A stretch of DNA of 8,348 nucleotides from Thermoplasmata archaeon (GCA_030039135.1 JASHQN010000062.1:1-8348); one strand, 5' to 3'. Counted from the first letter of the stretch, positions 1-5,462 are shown. A program made the numbers and translations. The notes: generated from the letters alone by a model not told the origin.

Positions 1-99
1 ACGGTCTCGAGCGGCACGTGGCCGGGGGCCAAGGTCGGGCGGTTCTCCCGATCCACCCGTACGAAGAAGCGACTGCGCGAGCAGAAGGGAGGGACCTAG
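1..99 (+). CDS. rpl2: Large-subunit ribosomal protein uL2 (L2), C-terminal fragment
   Basis: Frame 1 is open from the left edge to a TAG at 97-99 and encodes the last 32 residues of a protein whose start lies outside the window. The fragment begins TVSSGTWPGAKVGRF, which lines up with the TVSR..PPGRKVG stretch near the C-terminus of archaeal uL2. The tail after it is strongly basic (RSTRTKKRLREQK), as expected for a protein that contacts 23S rRNA near the peptidyl transferase centre. Position supports the call, because uL2 directly precedes uS19 in the S10 cluster. The stop is 2 bases before the rps19 ATG. The tail differs from the usual IAxRRTGR ending, so the identification rests partly on context. 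A longer open frame through the same bases (frame 3, from 18) belongs to the rps19 frame and gives nothing recognisable upstream of 102. Confidence 0.82.
   Translation, partial: TVSSGTWPGAKVGRFSRSTRTKKRLREQKGGT
88..93 (+). promoter_or_regulatory. Shine-Dalgarno site for rps19
   Basis: GGAGGG lies inside the end of rpl2 and stops 8 bases before the ATG at 102. It supports the 102 start over the GTG at 18 in the same frame. Confidence 0.7.
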
Positions 100-101
100 G
101 G

Positions 102-527
102 ATGCCCAAGGCGCGGAAGGGCAAGCGCGTCGAAGCTCGTCGCAAGCGAGAGTTCACGTACCGGGGCTTGACGCTCGCTCAGCTCCAGGCGATGACCCTG
201 GAGGAGTTCGCGAAGATCGCCCCGAGCCGCGCACGGCGGTCGATCCGTCGGGGATTCAACAACGAGACGAGCGATTTCTTCGAGCGGCTGCGATCGACAC
301 CGCCCGAGGCGACGGTCCGCACGCACTGCCGGGACGCTCTCGTCCTTCCGTCCCACGTGGGTCGGAAGGTCGCGGTGCACAACGGCAAGGAGTTCAAGGA
401 AGTCGAGGTTCGGCCCGAGATGATCGGACACTACTACGGTGAGTTCGCCCTCACGCGCCGGTTCGAGAAGCATTCGGGACCGGGCGTCGGCGCGACGCGG
501 TCGTCGAAGTTCATGCCGCTGAAGTGA
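102..527 (+). CDS. rps19: Small-subunit ribosomal protein uS19 (S19)
   Basis: The 141-residue protein is the archaeal/eukaryotic-type uS19, a small-subunit head protein that contacts 16S rRNA together with uS13. The diagnostic C-terminal half is intact: a THCRDALVLP segment (residues 75-84), VGRKVAVHNGKEF (86-98), RPEMIGHYYGEFALTRR (104-120), and the closing GPGVGATRSSKFMPLK (126-141). Residues 1-17 are basic. The start at ATG 102 is chosen because it has a good ribosome binding site, follows the rpl2 stop by 2 bases, and gives the family length. The same frame is open upstream to a GTG at 18, but that would overlap rpl2 and adds residues unlike uS19. Its stop is followed by a 14-base gap holding the rpl22 ribosome binding site. 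Confidence 0.96.
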   Translation: MPKARKGKRVEARRKREFTYRGLTLAQLQAMTLEEFAKIAPSRARRSIRRGFNNETSDFFERLRSTPPEATVRTHCRDALVLPSHVGRKVAVHNGKEFKEVEVRPEMIGHYYGEFALTRRFEKHSGPGVGATRSSKFMPLK

Positions 528-535
528 GGGGAGGT
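528..535 (+). promoter_or_regulatory. Shine-Dalgarno site for rpl22
   Basis: GGGGAGGT begins directly after the rps19 TGA and ends 6 bases before the ATG at 542. It decides the rpl22 start against the in-frame GTG at 524, which overlaps the rps19 stop and has no such site. Confidence 0.75.
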
Positions 536-541
536 CGATCG

Positions 542-1000
542 ATGCGCGGCTACACCTACCGGGACGAACCGGGCGTCAACGTCGCGAGAGCCCGGGGCCT
601 CGAGATCCCGATCTCTCCGAAGAAGACGTACGAGGTGCTGAACGCGATCCGGGGCCTCCCGCTCGACCGGGCCCGGGAGATCCTCGAGGACGCGATCGCG
701 CTCCGTCGGCCCATCCCGTTCCGCCGGTACAACCAGGAGACCGCGCACCATCCCGGGACGGGGCCGGGTCGCTTCCCGGTCAAGGTCGCCCGCAACGTGC
801 TCCAAGTGCTCACCAACGCGGAGGAGAACGCCGAGTACGACAGTCTCGACACCGACCGGCTCTACGTCCGGGTCGCCGCGAGCTCCCGCGGACGCATCCG
901 CAAGGCATCGATGCCCCGCGCCCAGGGACGCGCGACCGCGTGGAACGAACAGACGACGAACATCGAGATCGTGCTCGCCGAGCGGAAGGAGGCGGCATGA
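542..1000 (+). CDS. rpl22: Large-subunit ribosomal protein uL22 (L22)
   Basis: This 152-residue protein is archaeal-type uL22, which binds several 23S rRNA domains and lines the polypeptide exit tunnel with an extended beta hairpin. Recognisable stretches are RRYNQETAHHPG (residues 61-72), RFPVKVARNVLQVLTNAEENAEY (77-99), and the hairpin region SRGRIRKASMPRAQGRATAWN (115-135), followed by the strand TTNIEIVLAE (138-147). The N-terminus GYTYRDEPGVNVARARG is close to the usual archaeal YS....D....AKA.G start. ATG 542 is preferred to the in-frame GTG at 524 because a strong ribosome binding site sits 6 bases before 542 and the product then begins as the family does. The TGA at 998-1000 overlaps the rps3 ATG, so the two are probably translationally coupled. 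Confidence 0.96.
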   Translation: MRGYTYRDEPGVNVARARGLEIPISPKKTYEVLNAIRGLPLDRAREILEDAIALRRPIPFRRYNQETAHHPGTGPGRFPVKVARNVLQVLTNAEENAEYDSLDTDRLYVRVAASSRGRIRKASMPRAQGRATAWNEQTTNIEIVLAERKEAA

Positions 1001-1692
1001 GCTCGGAGCAGAAGGTGATCCAGGAAGCGATGCGCCGCGTTCTGCTCAAGGATTACCTGGTCAAAGAGAGCGCCCGCGCCGGGTTCGGGGGCCTCGAGAT
1101 CACGCGCACGCCCATGGGCACCCGAGTGACGCTCATCTGCGAGCGGCCCGGGATCCTCATCGGGCATCGCGGCGAACTCATCAAGAACCTGACCGAGGAC
1201 ATCCAGCACCGCTTCCAGCTCGACAACCCGCAGATCGAAGTGCAAGAGGAACGACAGCCGAGCCTCAATGCGCAGCTCATGAGCGAGAAGCTCGCGTCGA
1301 CGCTCGAGCGGGGTTGGCACTTCCGTCGGGCGGGCCACTCTACGGTCCGCCGGATCATGGAGGCGGGCGCGCGGGGTTGTCAGGTCATCCTCTCAGGGAA
1401 GCTCACCGGAGAGCGCCACCGAACGGAGCGGTTCAAGGCCGGCACGATCAAGTACTGCGGCGAGGCGGTCCAGCTCTGGATCAGCAAGGGATTCTACCAG
1501 GCGCGACTCAAGCCCGGCGTCATCGGCGTCAACGTCTGGATCATGCGCCCGACCGCGAAGCTGCCCGACGAGATCGTCGTCAAGGGCATCGAGGAGCGGC
1601 CCAAGGCGACCCCGGCCGAACTCCCTCCGATCGAGGAGGCGGCGACCGCCGGGCCGAGCACGGACGTTCCGGACGTCGCGGGGACTCCATGA
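997..1692 (+). CDS. rps3: Small-subunit ribosomal protein uS3 (S3)
   Basis: The 231-residue protein is uS3, on the head of the small subunit at the mRNA entry channel. An N-terminal type II KH domain covers about residues 15-85, with its GxxG loop visible as GHRG at 56-59 in GILIGHRGELIKNL. The C-terminal S3 domain follows (about 90-190), including RRAGHSTVRRIMEAGARGCQVILSGKL (110-136), GTIKYCGE (149-156) and the closing VIGVNVWIMRP (175-185). Residues from about 200 form a Pro/Ala/Glu-rich tail, a common but poorly conserved archaeal feature. The start is the ATG of an ATGA overlap with rpl22, with GGAGG at 988-992. The frame is open further upstream to 940, but that extension lies inside rpl22 and lacks family similarity. 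Confidence 0.97.
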   Translation: MSSEQKVIQEAMRRVLLKDYLVKESARAGFGGLEITRTPMGTRVTLICERPGILIGHRGELIKNLTEDIQHRFQLDNPQIEVQEERQPSLNAQLMSEKLASTLERGWHFRRAGHSTVRRIMEAGARGCQVILSGKLTGERHRTERFKAGTIKYCGEAVQLWISKGFYQARLKPGVIGVNVWIMRPTAKLPDEIVVKGIEERPKATPAELPPIEEAATAGPSTDVPDVAGTP

Positions 1693-1913
1693 CGCTCCTG
1701 CGCATGAAGGAGCTCCGCGAGCTCTCCGACGACGACCTCCGCCGCAAGATCGCCGACGTGGAGAACGACCTTCTCCGGGAGCGCGGCGTCGCGGCGATGG
1801 GCGGCGCTCCCCCCAGCCCGGGGCGGATGCGCGCGCTGCGCACCAACGTAGCTCGAGCGCTCACGGTCCTCAACGAGCGGTCGCACCTGGTTCGGGAGGC
1901 TCGGCGTCCGTAG
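1689..1913 (+). CDS. rpl29: Large-subunit ribosomal protein uL29 (L29)
   Basis: This is a 74-residue uL29, a small two-helix protein near the exit tunnel mouth that helps form the docking surface for nascent-chain factors. The match is clear: RMKELRELSDDDLRRKI (residues 5-21), LLRERGVAAMGGAPPSPGRM (28-47, including the archaeal GGAP..PGR loop) and ALTVLNER (56-63). The ATG overlaps the rps3 stop as ATGA. No GGAGG is visible before it, so translation probably depends on ribosomes finishing rps3. A second in-frame ATG at 1704 would remove five residues, also without a clear ribosome binding site; the longer start is preferred for its overlap and its MxxLR beginning. The frame is open well upstream inside rps3, but that part is a shadow. 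Confidence 0.95.
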   Translation: MTLLRMKELRELSDDDLRRKIADVENDLLRERGVAAMGGAPPSPGRMRALRTNVARALTVLNERSHLVREARRP

Positions 1914-1932
1914 GGGGCCTCGAGGTGGACCG

Positions 1933-2259
1933 ATGTCGAAGGGAGGGGTCGCCGCGAACGAGCTCAGCCCCGCCGCGCGCGAGGCGCTCGCCGGCGAGCT
2001 TATCGGCTGCGCGGTGGTCCTGCCGGCGTCCCCGGCGCTCCGTGAGCGCGTCGAGGGGACGATCGTGGACGAATCCCTCTCGACGTTCGTCGTTCGGGTC
2101 CCGGGGCGCGCGCGGCCGGTGCGCGTTCCCAAGACGGCGCTCGAAGGGACGATCGTCGTCGGCGCGAGAGAGTTACCGTTAAGAGGCGAGGTCCTTCGCG
2201 TGCGTCCCGAGGACCGCACCAAGCGGCTCTTGACCGGTGGTCCTCGGAGGATCCGATGA
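1933..2259 (+). CDS. rnp1: RNase P protein component 1 (Rpp29/Pop4 family)
   Basis: The 108-residue product is the archaeal homologue of eukaryotic Rpp29/Pop4, a subunit of RNase P, which removes 5' leaders from precursor tRNAs. Family features are the ELIGCAVVLPASPALRERVEGTIVDES stretch (residues 22-48, the first strands of the Sm-like barrel), the basic RVPK segment (64-67), and the closing GEVLRVRPEDRTKRLL (85-100), equivalent to the conserved GRPEDR.K....R ending. The ATG at 1933 has GAGGTGG at 1922-1928. The gene lies after rpl29 and before rps17, its normal archaeal place. Two TTA leucine codons and two AGA codons cluster at 2167-2184, unlike the GC-rich codon use around them. The last four bases overlap rps17. 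Confidence 0.93.
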   Translation: MSKGGVAANELSPAAREALAGELIGCAVVLPASPALRERVEGTIVDESLSTFVVRVPGRARPVRVPKTALEGTIVVGARELPLRGEVLRVRPEDRTKRLLTGGPRRIR

Positions 2260-2687
2260 CCCCGGCCCGTTCGACCCGCTCGCGTCGCGCGCGGGACATC
2301 GGGCTCGACGTGCGAGCGCCGAAGGCGTGGTGCGACGACCGGCATTGTCCGTTCCATGGCCGCTTGCCGCTGCGCGGCCAGGTCCTCGAGGGGACGGTCG
2401 TCTCGACCGCGATGCAGCACACCGCGGTCGTGGAGCGCACGCTCCTTCACTACGTCCCGAAGTTCGAGCGCTACGAGAAGCGGCGGCGCCGCTACCTCGC
2501 CCACTCGCCGGACTGCCTGCACGTCGCCGTGGGCCATCGGGTCCGCATCGCCGAGACCCGGCCCCTTTCGAAGACGGTCTCGTTCTGCATCATCGAGGAT
2601 CTCGGCGAGGTCGCGATGCCGGTCCGCGGCGAGGAAGCCGCGCGCCCCGCCCTCGCGCCGGTCCCCGCGAAGGAGGCCGGCCCGTGA
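2256..2687 (+). CDS. rps17: Small-subunit ribosomal protein uS17 (S17)
   Basis: The 143-residue protein is archaeal-type uS17, an OB-fold protein that binds 16S rRNA early in small-subunit assembly. The archaeal N-terminal signature RDIGLDVRAPKAWCDDRHCPFHG spans residues 13-35. The OB fold follows: LRGQVLEGTVVS (39-50), VVERTLLHYVPKFERYEKRR (58-77), HSPDC (83-87), VGHRVRIAETRPLSKTVSF (92-110). Cys26, Cys31, His34 and Cys87 are present; these could form a metal site, which is inference. Residues after about 118 make a low-complexity Ala/Pro/Glu tail. The ATG overlaps the rnp1 stop as ATGA, with GGAGG at 2246-2250. The stop overlaps the GTG of rpl14. Confidence 0.97.
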   Translation: MTPARSTRSRRARDIGLDVRAPKAWCDDRHCPFHGRLPLRGQVLEGTVVSTAMQHTAVVERTLLHYVPKFERYEKRRRRYLAHSPDCLHVAVGHRVRIAETRPLSKTVSFCIIEDLGEVAMPVRGEEAARPALAPVPAKEAGP

Positions 2688-3082
2688 AGGGCCTCGCCGG
2701 CCGCCGGGGCCGCGGGCTACCGAAGGGAGCCCGGCTCGATTGCGTCGACAACACCGGAGCCAAGGTCGTGGAGATCATCGCCGTGCGGAACTGGCACGGG
2801 ACCCACCGGCGCTACCCCCGGGCAGGGATCGCCGATCTCGTGATCGTTTCCGTGAAGAAGGGCACGCCCGAGATGCGGCGTCAGGTGCTCCACGCCGTCA
2901 TCGTGCGGGCGAGGGCGCCGTTCCGTCGGCCGGACGGCACGCGGCTCCAGTTCGAGGACAATGCCGCAGTGATCACGACCGAGACCGGCGAGATCAAGGG
3001 CTCCCAGATCAAGGGCCCGGTGGCGAAGGAGGCCGCCGAGCGATGGCCGCGGATCGCCGCGGCATCGTCGATCATCGTATAG
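2684..3082 (+). CDS. rpl14: Large-subunit ribosomal protein uL14 (L14)
   Basis: The 132-residue uL14 is a five-stranded barrel protein on the large-subunit interface; it contacts eL19/eL24 neighbours and is the known docking site for anti-association factor aIF6. Its signature CVDNTGAKVVEIIAV is at residues 20-34, followed by ADLVIVSVKKGTPEMR (50-65), HAVIVRARAPFRRPDGTRL (70-88), FEDNAAVI (90-97) and GSQIKGPVAKEAAERWPRIA (106-125). The start is a GTG forming a GTGA overlap with rps17, with GGAGG at 2672-2676, seven bases upstream. This gives MKGLAGRRGRGLPKGARL, which fits archaeal uL14 beginnings. The frame stays open upstream to 2237 but that part is out-of-frame rps17 sequence. The TAG stop is nested with the next ribosome binding site. 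Confidence 0.97.
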   Translation: MKGLAGRRGRGLPKGARLDCVDNTGAKVVEIIAVRNWHGTHRRYPRAGIADLVIVSVKKGTPEMRRQVLHAVIVRARAPFRRPDGTRLQFEDNAAVITTETGEIKGSQIKGPVAKEAAERWPRIAAASSIIV

Positions 3083-3087
3083 GAGGG
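3080..3087 (+). promoter_or_regulatory. Nested stop codon and Shine-Dalgarno site for rpl24
   Basis: TAGGAGGG holds the rpl14 TAG (3080-3082), and its final G begins the GGAGGG for rpl24, which ends 8 bases before the ATG at 3096. The same ten bases (TAGGAGGGAC) recur at the rps14/rps8 junction. Confidence 0.75.
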
Positions 3088-3095
3088 ACCCCGCG

Positions 3096-3653
3096 ATGCG
3101 ATTCTCCCCTCACTCTCCCCGCCGCCAGCGCAAAGCGCTCTACACCGCGCGCCCGTTCCAACGACGGCGACGAATGACGGTCCCGCTTTCCCGCGACCTG
3201 CGGCGTCGGTTCCATGCTCGCGCGCTGCCGATCCGTAAGGGCGACACCGTCCGCGTGCTCTCGGGCAGCTTCGTCGGGCGCGAGGAACGCGTCGCCCGGG
3301 TCGACCGCCGCGCCTACGCGGTGATCCTCGACAACGTCACGGTGAAGACCGGCGAGGATAAGCTACGGCCCCTCCCCATCCGCACGAGCCATCTCGTCCT
3401 CACCCGCCTCAACCTCTCGGACCCTTGGCGCCGGCGTATGCTGCACGTGTCGGACGAGGAGGTCACTCCCGAGGAGAGAGGCGAGGCGGCGGAGCGGGAG
3501 CCGACTCCGTCCGAGGAACCGACGCCGCCGGCACCGGTCGCGGAGACCCCGGCGGCCGGGGCCCCGGCGACCCCGAAGCCGGCCCGACGAAAGTCCGGCC
3601 CCAGCACGCCCCCTCCGCCCGAGGCGGGAACCGACGAGGAGGAGGACGCATGA
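3096..3653 (+). CDS. rpl24: Large-subunit ribosomal protein uL24 (L24), with acidic C-terminal extension
   Basis: This 185-residue protein carries an archaeal-type uL24 core, an assembly-initiating protein that binds the 5' region of 23S rRNA near the exit tunnel. The basic N-terminus SPRRQRKALYTARPFQRRRRM (7-27) matches the archaeal/eukaryotic P.KQRK.....A....R form. A KOW motif follows: LPIRKGDTVRVLSGSFVGREERVARVD (44-70). The core closes with SHLVLTRLNLSDPWRRRML (98-116), the usual NV.I..L.L.D.WR.K segment. Residues 119-185 are an added low-complexity tail rich in Pro, Ala and Glu, ending EEEDA. The core is about 118 residues, so over a third of the protein is extension. The tail shares frame and G/C-rich codons with the core and ends in an ATGA overlap with rps4e, so it does not look like a frameshift artefact. 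Confidence 0.95.
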   Translation: MRFSPHSPRRQRKALYTARPFQRRRRMTVPLSRDLRRRFHARALPIRKGDTVRVLSGSFVGREERVARVDRRAYAVILDNVTVKTGEDKLRPLPIRTSHLVLTRLNLSDPWRRRMLHVSDEEVTPEERGEAAEREPTPSEEPTPPAPVAETPAAGAPATPKPARRKSGPSTPPPPEAGTDEEEDA

Positions 3654-4366
3654 CGTTCCGCCTCAAGCGCCGCGCGGCCCCCCGCACGTGGACGATCCCC
3701 CGGAAGGGGACGAAATGGATCAAGCGGCCCGGGCCCGGGCCCCACCCGCAGGACGAATCGATCCCTCTCCTCCTTGTCCTGCGCGATCTCCTCGGCGTGG
3801 TCGACAGCGCCCGCGAGGCGCGCATCCTGCTCCGCTCGGGCGCGGTGCGCCTCGACGGGAAGGCCGCTCACGACCTCGACCGCGGGCTCGGTCTGATGGA
3901 CACGCTTTCCTTCGCTGCGCCGCGGGACACCCATTACCGGGTCGTGAAGGATCGACGCGGACGCCTTTTGCTCGTAACGATCCCGGCGGGCGAGGCGACG
4001 GTCAAGCTCGGCCGGGTCCGGTTCAAGCATGCCGTCCCGAAGGGCCGGGTCGAGGTCACGCTCCACGACGGGCGCAACCTGCTCGTGCCGCCGTCCTCGC
4101 CGTACCGGGTGGGCGATTCGCTCAAGCTCGAGCTTCCCGCCCAGAAGGTCGTAGAGCACCTCCCGCTCGCCCCCGGCGCCCTCGCCTACCTCGCCGGAGG
4201 CTCCCACGTCGGGGAGCTCGCCCGGGTCGAGCGGGTCGAGGTCCGCAACTCCCCCCAACCGAACCTGGTCCACTTCAAGGAGGGGTTCTCGACGATCAAG
4301 GACTACGTCTTCGTCGTCGGCCAGACCGCTCCCGAAGTCACCCTCGCCGAGGGGGTCGATCGATGA
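3650..4366 (+). CDS. rps4e: Small-subunit ribosomal protein eS4 (S4e)
   Basis: The 238-residue protein is eS4, found in archaea and eukaryotes but not bacteria. The start LKRRAAPRTWTIPRKGTKWI (5-24) matches the archaeal HLKR..AP..W.I.RK...W pattern. An S4 RNA-binding domain covers roughly residues 39-90 (IPLLLVLRDLLGVVDSAREA, then SGAVRLDGKAAHDLDRGLGLMDTL). The central S4e domain runs from about 95 to 165, including HAVPKGRVEVTLHDGRNLL (127-145). A KOW-like segment lies at 176-194, and the ending FSTIKDYVFVVG (213-224) is diagnostic. The ATG overlaps the rpl24 stop, with GGAGG at 3641-3645. The position between rpl24 and rpl5 is the standard archaeal one. The stop overlaps the rpl5 ATG. Confidence 0.97.
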   Translation: MTFRLKRRAAPRTWTIPRKGTKWIKRPGPGPHPQDESIPLLLVLRDLLGVVDSAREARILLRSGAVRLDGKAAHDLDRGLGLMDTLSFAAPRDTHYRVVKDRRGRLLLVTIPAGEATVKLGRVRFKHAVPKGRVEVTLHDGRNLLVPPSSPYRVGDSLKLELPAQKVVEHLPLAPGALAYLAGGSHVGELARVERVEVRNSPQPNLVHFKEGFSTIKDYVFVVGQTAPEVTLAEGVDR

Positions 4367-4914
4367 GCGCCACTCCGGCCTCCGCGGCCCGACCGACCGA
4401 ACCCGAGAACCCTCACCGGGCCATTCGGATCATCAAGATCGTCGTCAACGCCGGCGTGGGGGAGTCGGGAGAGAACCGGACGAAGGCGGAGAAGGTCCTC
4501 GAGATGATCACGCACCAGAAGCCTGTCGCCACCCGCGCGCGCTCGACCAACCGGGATTTCGGGATCCGGAAGGGTCAAGAGATCGGGGCGAAGGTCACGC
4601 TCCGCGGCGCCGTGGCGGTCGAGTTCCTGGGCCGAGCGTTCGAGGCGCGGGACCGTCAGCTCGACGTGGCGTCGATCGACCGTAATGGGAACTTCTCCTT
4701 CGGGATCGCCGATTACACCGACTTCACCGGGATGAAGTACGACCCCCGGATCGGCATCCATGGCATGGACGTGGCGGTCGAGCTCGGCCGCGCCGGCTAC
4801 CGGGTCCGACAGCGGCGTTCTCAGCCGCGACCGATCCCTCGCTCGATCCGTTCCACGCCGGCGGAGACGCGGGCGTTCCTCGAGACCGCGTTCCGGGTGA
4901 ACGTGGTGGAGTGA
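4363..4914 (+). CDS. rpl5: Large-subunit ribosomal protein uL5 (L5)
   Basis: This 183-residue uL5 is a 5S rRNA-binding protein of the central protuberance that also contacts the P-site tRNA. Visible family segments are IRIIKIVVNAGVGESGE (21-37), KAEKVLEMITHQKPVATRARSTNRDFGIRKGQEIGAKVTLRG (41-82, read in parts) and NFSFGIADYTDF followed by YDPRIGIHGMDVAVEL (110-141). The N-terminal 15 residues are Ala/Pro/Thr-rich and less conserved. No other start codon fits between the ATG at 4363 and the conserved region, and the ATGA overlap with rps4e supports it. The upstream motif is GGGGGT (4351-4356), a weaker ribosome binding site than its neighbours have. The stop is 3 bases before rps14. Confidence 0.96.
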   Translation: MSATPASAARPTEPENPHRAIRIIKIVVNAGVGESGENRTKAEKVLEMITHQKPVATRARSTNRDFGIRKGQEIGAKVTLRGAVAVEFLGRAFEARDRQLDVASIDRNGNFSFGIADYTDFTGMKYDPRIGIHGMDVAVELGRAGYRVRQRRSQPRPIPRSIRSTPAETRAFLETAFRVNVVE

Positions 4915-4917
4915 GCC

Positions 4918-5064
4918 GTGAAGCCGAAAAAGAAGTTCGGACGCAAGGACGGCTGCCTGCGCTGCGATCGCAAGCGCGGGATCGTCCGCCGCTATGGGCT
5001 TCACCTCTGCCGGCAGTGCTTCCGCGAGGTCGCGGTCGACCTCGGCTTCCGCAAGTACCAGTAG
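4918..5064 (+). CDS. rps14: Small-subunit ribosomal protein uS14 (S14), zinc-ribbon form
   Basis: This very short gene encodes 48 residues starting at a GTG. The product is the zinc-binding type of uS14, which sits in the head of the small subunit and contacts uS3 and uS19. The zinc ribbon is complete: Cys13-x2-Cys16 in GCLRCDRKRG, and Cys31-x2-Cys34 in GLHLCRQCFREVA. The ending DLGFRKYQ fits the family, as does the basic N-terminus KPKKKFGRK. The start is 3 bases after the rpl5 stop, with a GGTGGAGTGA motif that overlaps that stop. The place between rpl5 and rps8 is the standard one. A much longer frame beginning at the GTG at 4911 runs through the same bases but is the upstream opening of rps8 and gives no uS14 or uS8 similarity there. 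Confidence 0.96.
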   Translation: MKPKKKFGRKDGCLRCDRKRGIVRRYGLHLCRQCFREVAVDLGFRKYQ

Positions 5065-5070
5065 GAGGGA
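5062..5070 (+). promoter_or_regulatory. Nested stop codon and Shine-Dalgarno site for rps8
   Basis: TAGGAGGGA includes the rps14 TAG, whose G opens the GGAGGGA for rps8. The GGAGG core is 4 bases before the ATG at 5073 and decides that start over the distant in-frame GTG at 4911. Confidence 0.78.
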
Positions 5071-5072
5071 CG

Positions 5073-5462
5073 ATGCAGCAGGATCTTCTGAACGACGCCC
5101 TCGTGGCCCTCCGACATGCCGACCTGGACGGGAGGCCGTCGGTCGAGATCGCCCCGACGTCGCGGCTCATCGCCGAGGTGTTGCGGATCTTCCGCGAGCA
5201 CCACTACATCGAGGAGTTCACGTTCGTGCCCACGGGACGCGGGGGGAAGTACGACGTTCGACTCTCCCGGCGGATCAACTCCTGCGGGGTCATCAAGCCG
5301 AGGCTCTCGGTGCCGTACGGCCGGCTCGAGCGCTACGAAGCCCGGTTCCTACCGGCCCAGGACTTCGGCCTGCTCGTCCTTTCGACCAGCCACGGCGTCC
5401 TTTCGCACCAAAAGGCCCGGGAACTCAAGATCGGAGGTCGGCTGCTCGCCTATGTCTACTGA
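5073..5462 (+). CDS. rps8: Small-subunit ribosomal protein uS8 (S8)
   Basis: The 129-residue uS8 binds the central domain of 16S rRNA and, in several archaea and bacteria, also represses its own operon by binding mRNA. Conserved stretches include the N-terminal helix DLLNDALVALRHAD (4-17), SRLIAEVLRIFREHHYIEEF (30-49), RRINSCGVIKPR (66-77), and the archaeal ending DFGLLVLSTSHGVLSHQKAREL followed by GGRLLAYVY (97-129). The length is normal for an archaeal uS8. The ATG at 5073 is supported by the ribosome binding site overlapping the rps14 stop. The frame is open back to 4911, but that part translates rps14 out of frame. The last 11 bases overlap rpl6. I did not find an obvious uS8-binding stem in the mRNA. 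Confidence 0.97.
   Translation: MQQDLLNDALVALRHADLDGRPSVEIAPTSRLIAEVLRIFREHHYIEEFTFVPTGRGGKYDVRLSRRINSCGVIKPRLSVPYGRLERYEARFLPAQDFGLLVLSTSHGVLSHQKARELKIGGRLLAYVY
5433..5438 (+). promoter_or_regulatory. Probable Shine-Dalgarno site for rpl6, unusually distant
   Basis: GGAGGT lies inside the rps8 coding end, 13 bases before the rpl6 ATG at 5452. The other genes here have 3 to 8 bases. Its codons encode conserved uS8 residues (IGGR), so it may be partly coincidental. Confidence 0.4.

Noticed and set aside
18..101. Upstream extension of rps19 from the GTG at 18
   Set aside because: It overlaps the end of rpl2 in another frame and adds residues unlike uS19, while ATG 102 has a proper ribosome binding site.
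528..541. Possible promoter or terminator in the short gaps between genes
   Set aside because: The gaps are 2 to 19 bases, are filled with ribosome binding sites, and hold no AT-rich TATA/BRE-like element or T-tract.
940..996. Upstream extension of rps3 from 940
   Set aside because: The added residues lie within rpl22 in another frame; the ATGA overlap at 997 with GGAGG upstream is the better start.
1494..2537. A 347-codon open frame on the minus strand opposite rps3, rpl29, rnp1 and rps17
   Set aside because: It crosses four confidently identified ribosomal/RNase P genes on the other strand. GC-rich third positions leave few stop codons in opposite frames, and its translation is Arg/Pro-rich with no recognisable domain.
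3314..4273. A 319-codon open frame on the minus strand opposite rpl24 and rps4e
   Set aside because: Shadow of the plus-strand genes in GC-rich DNA; no family signature and no ribosome binding site that I could recognise.
3688..4362. Long Arg/Pro-rich open frame upstream of and in frame with rpl5
   Set aside because: It overlaps all of rps4e, which is clearly real; only the part from 4363 resembles uL5.
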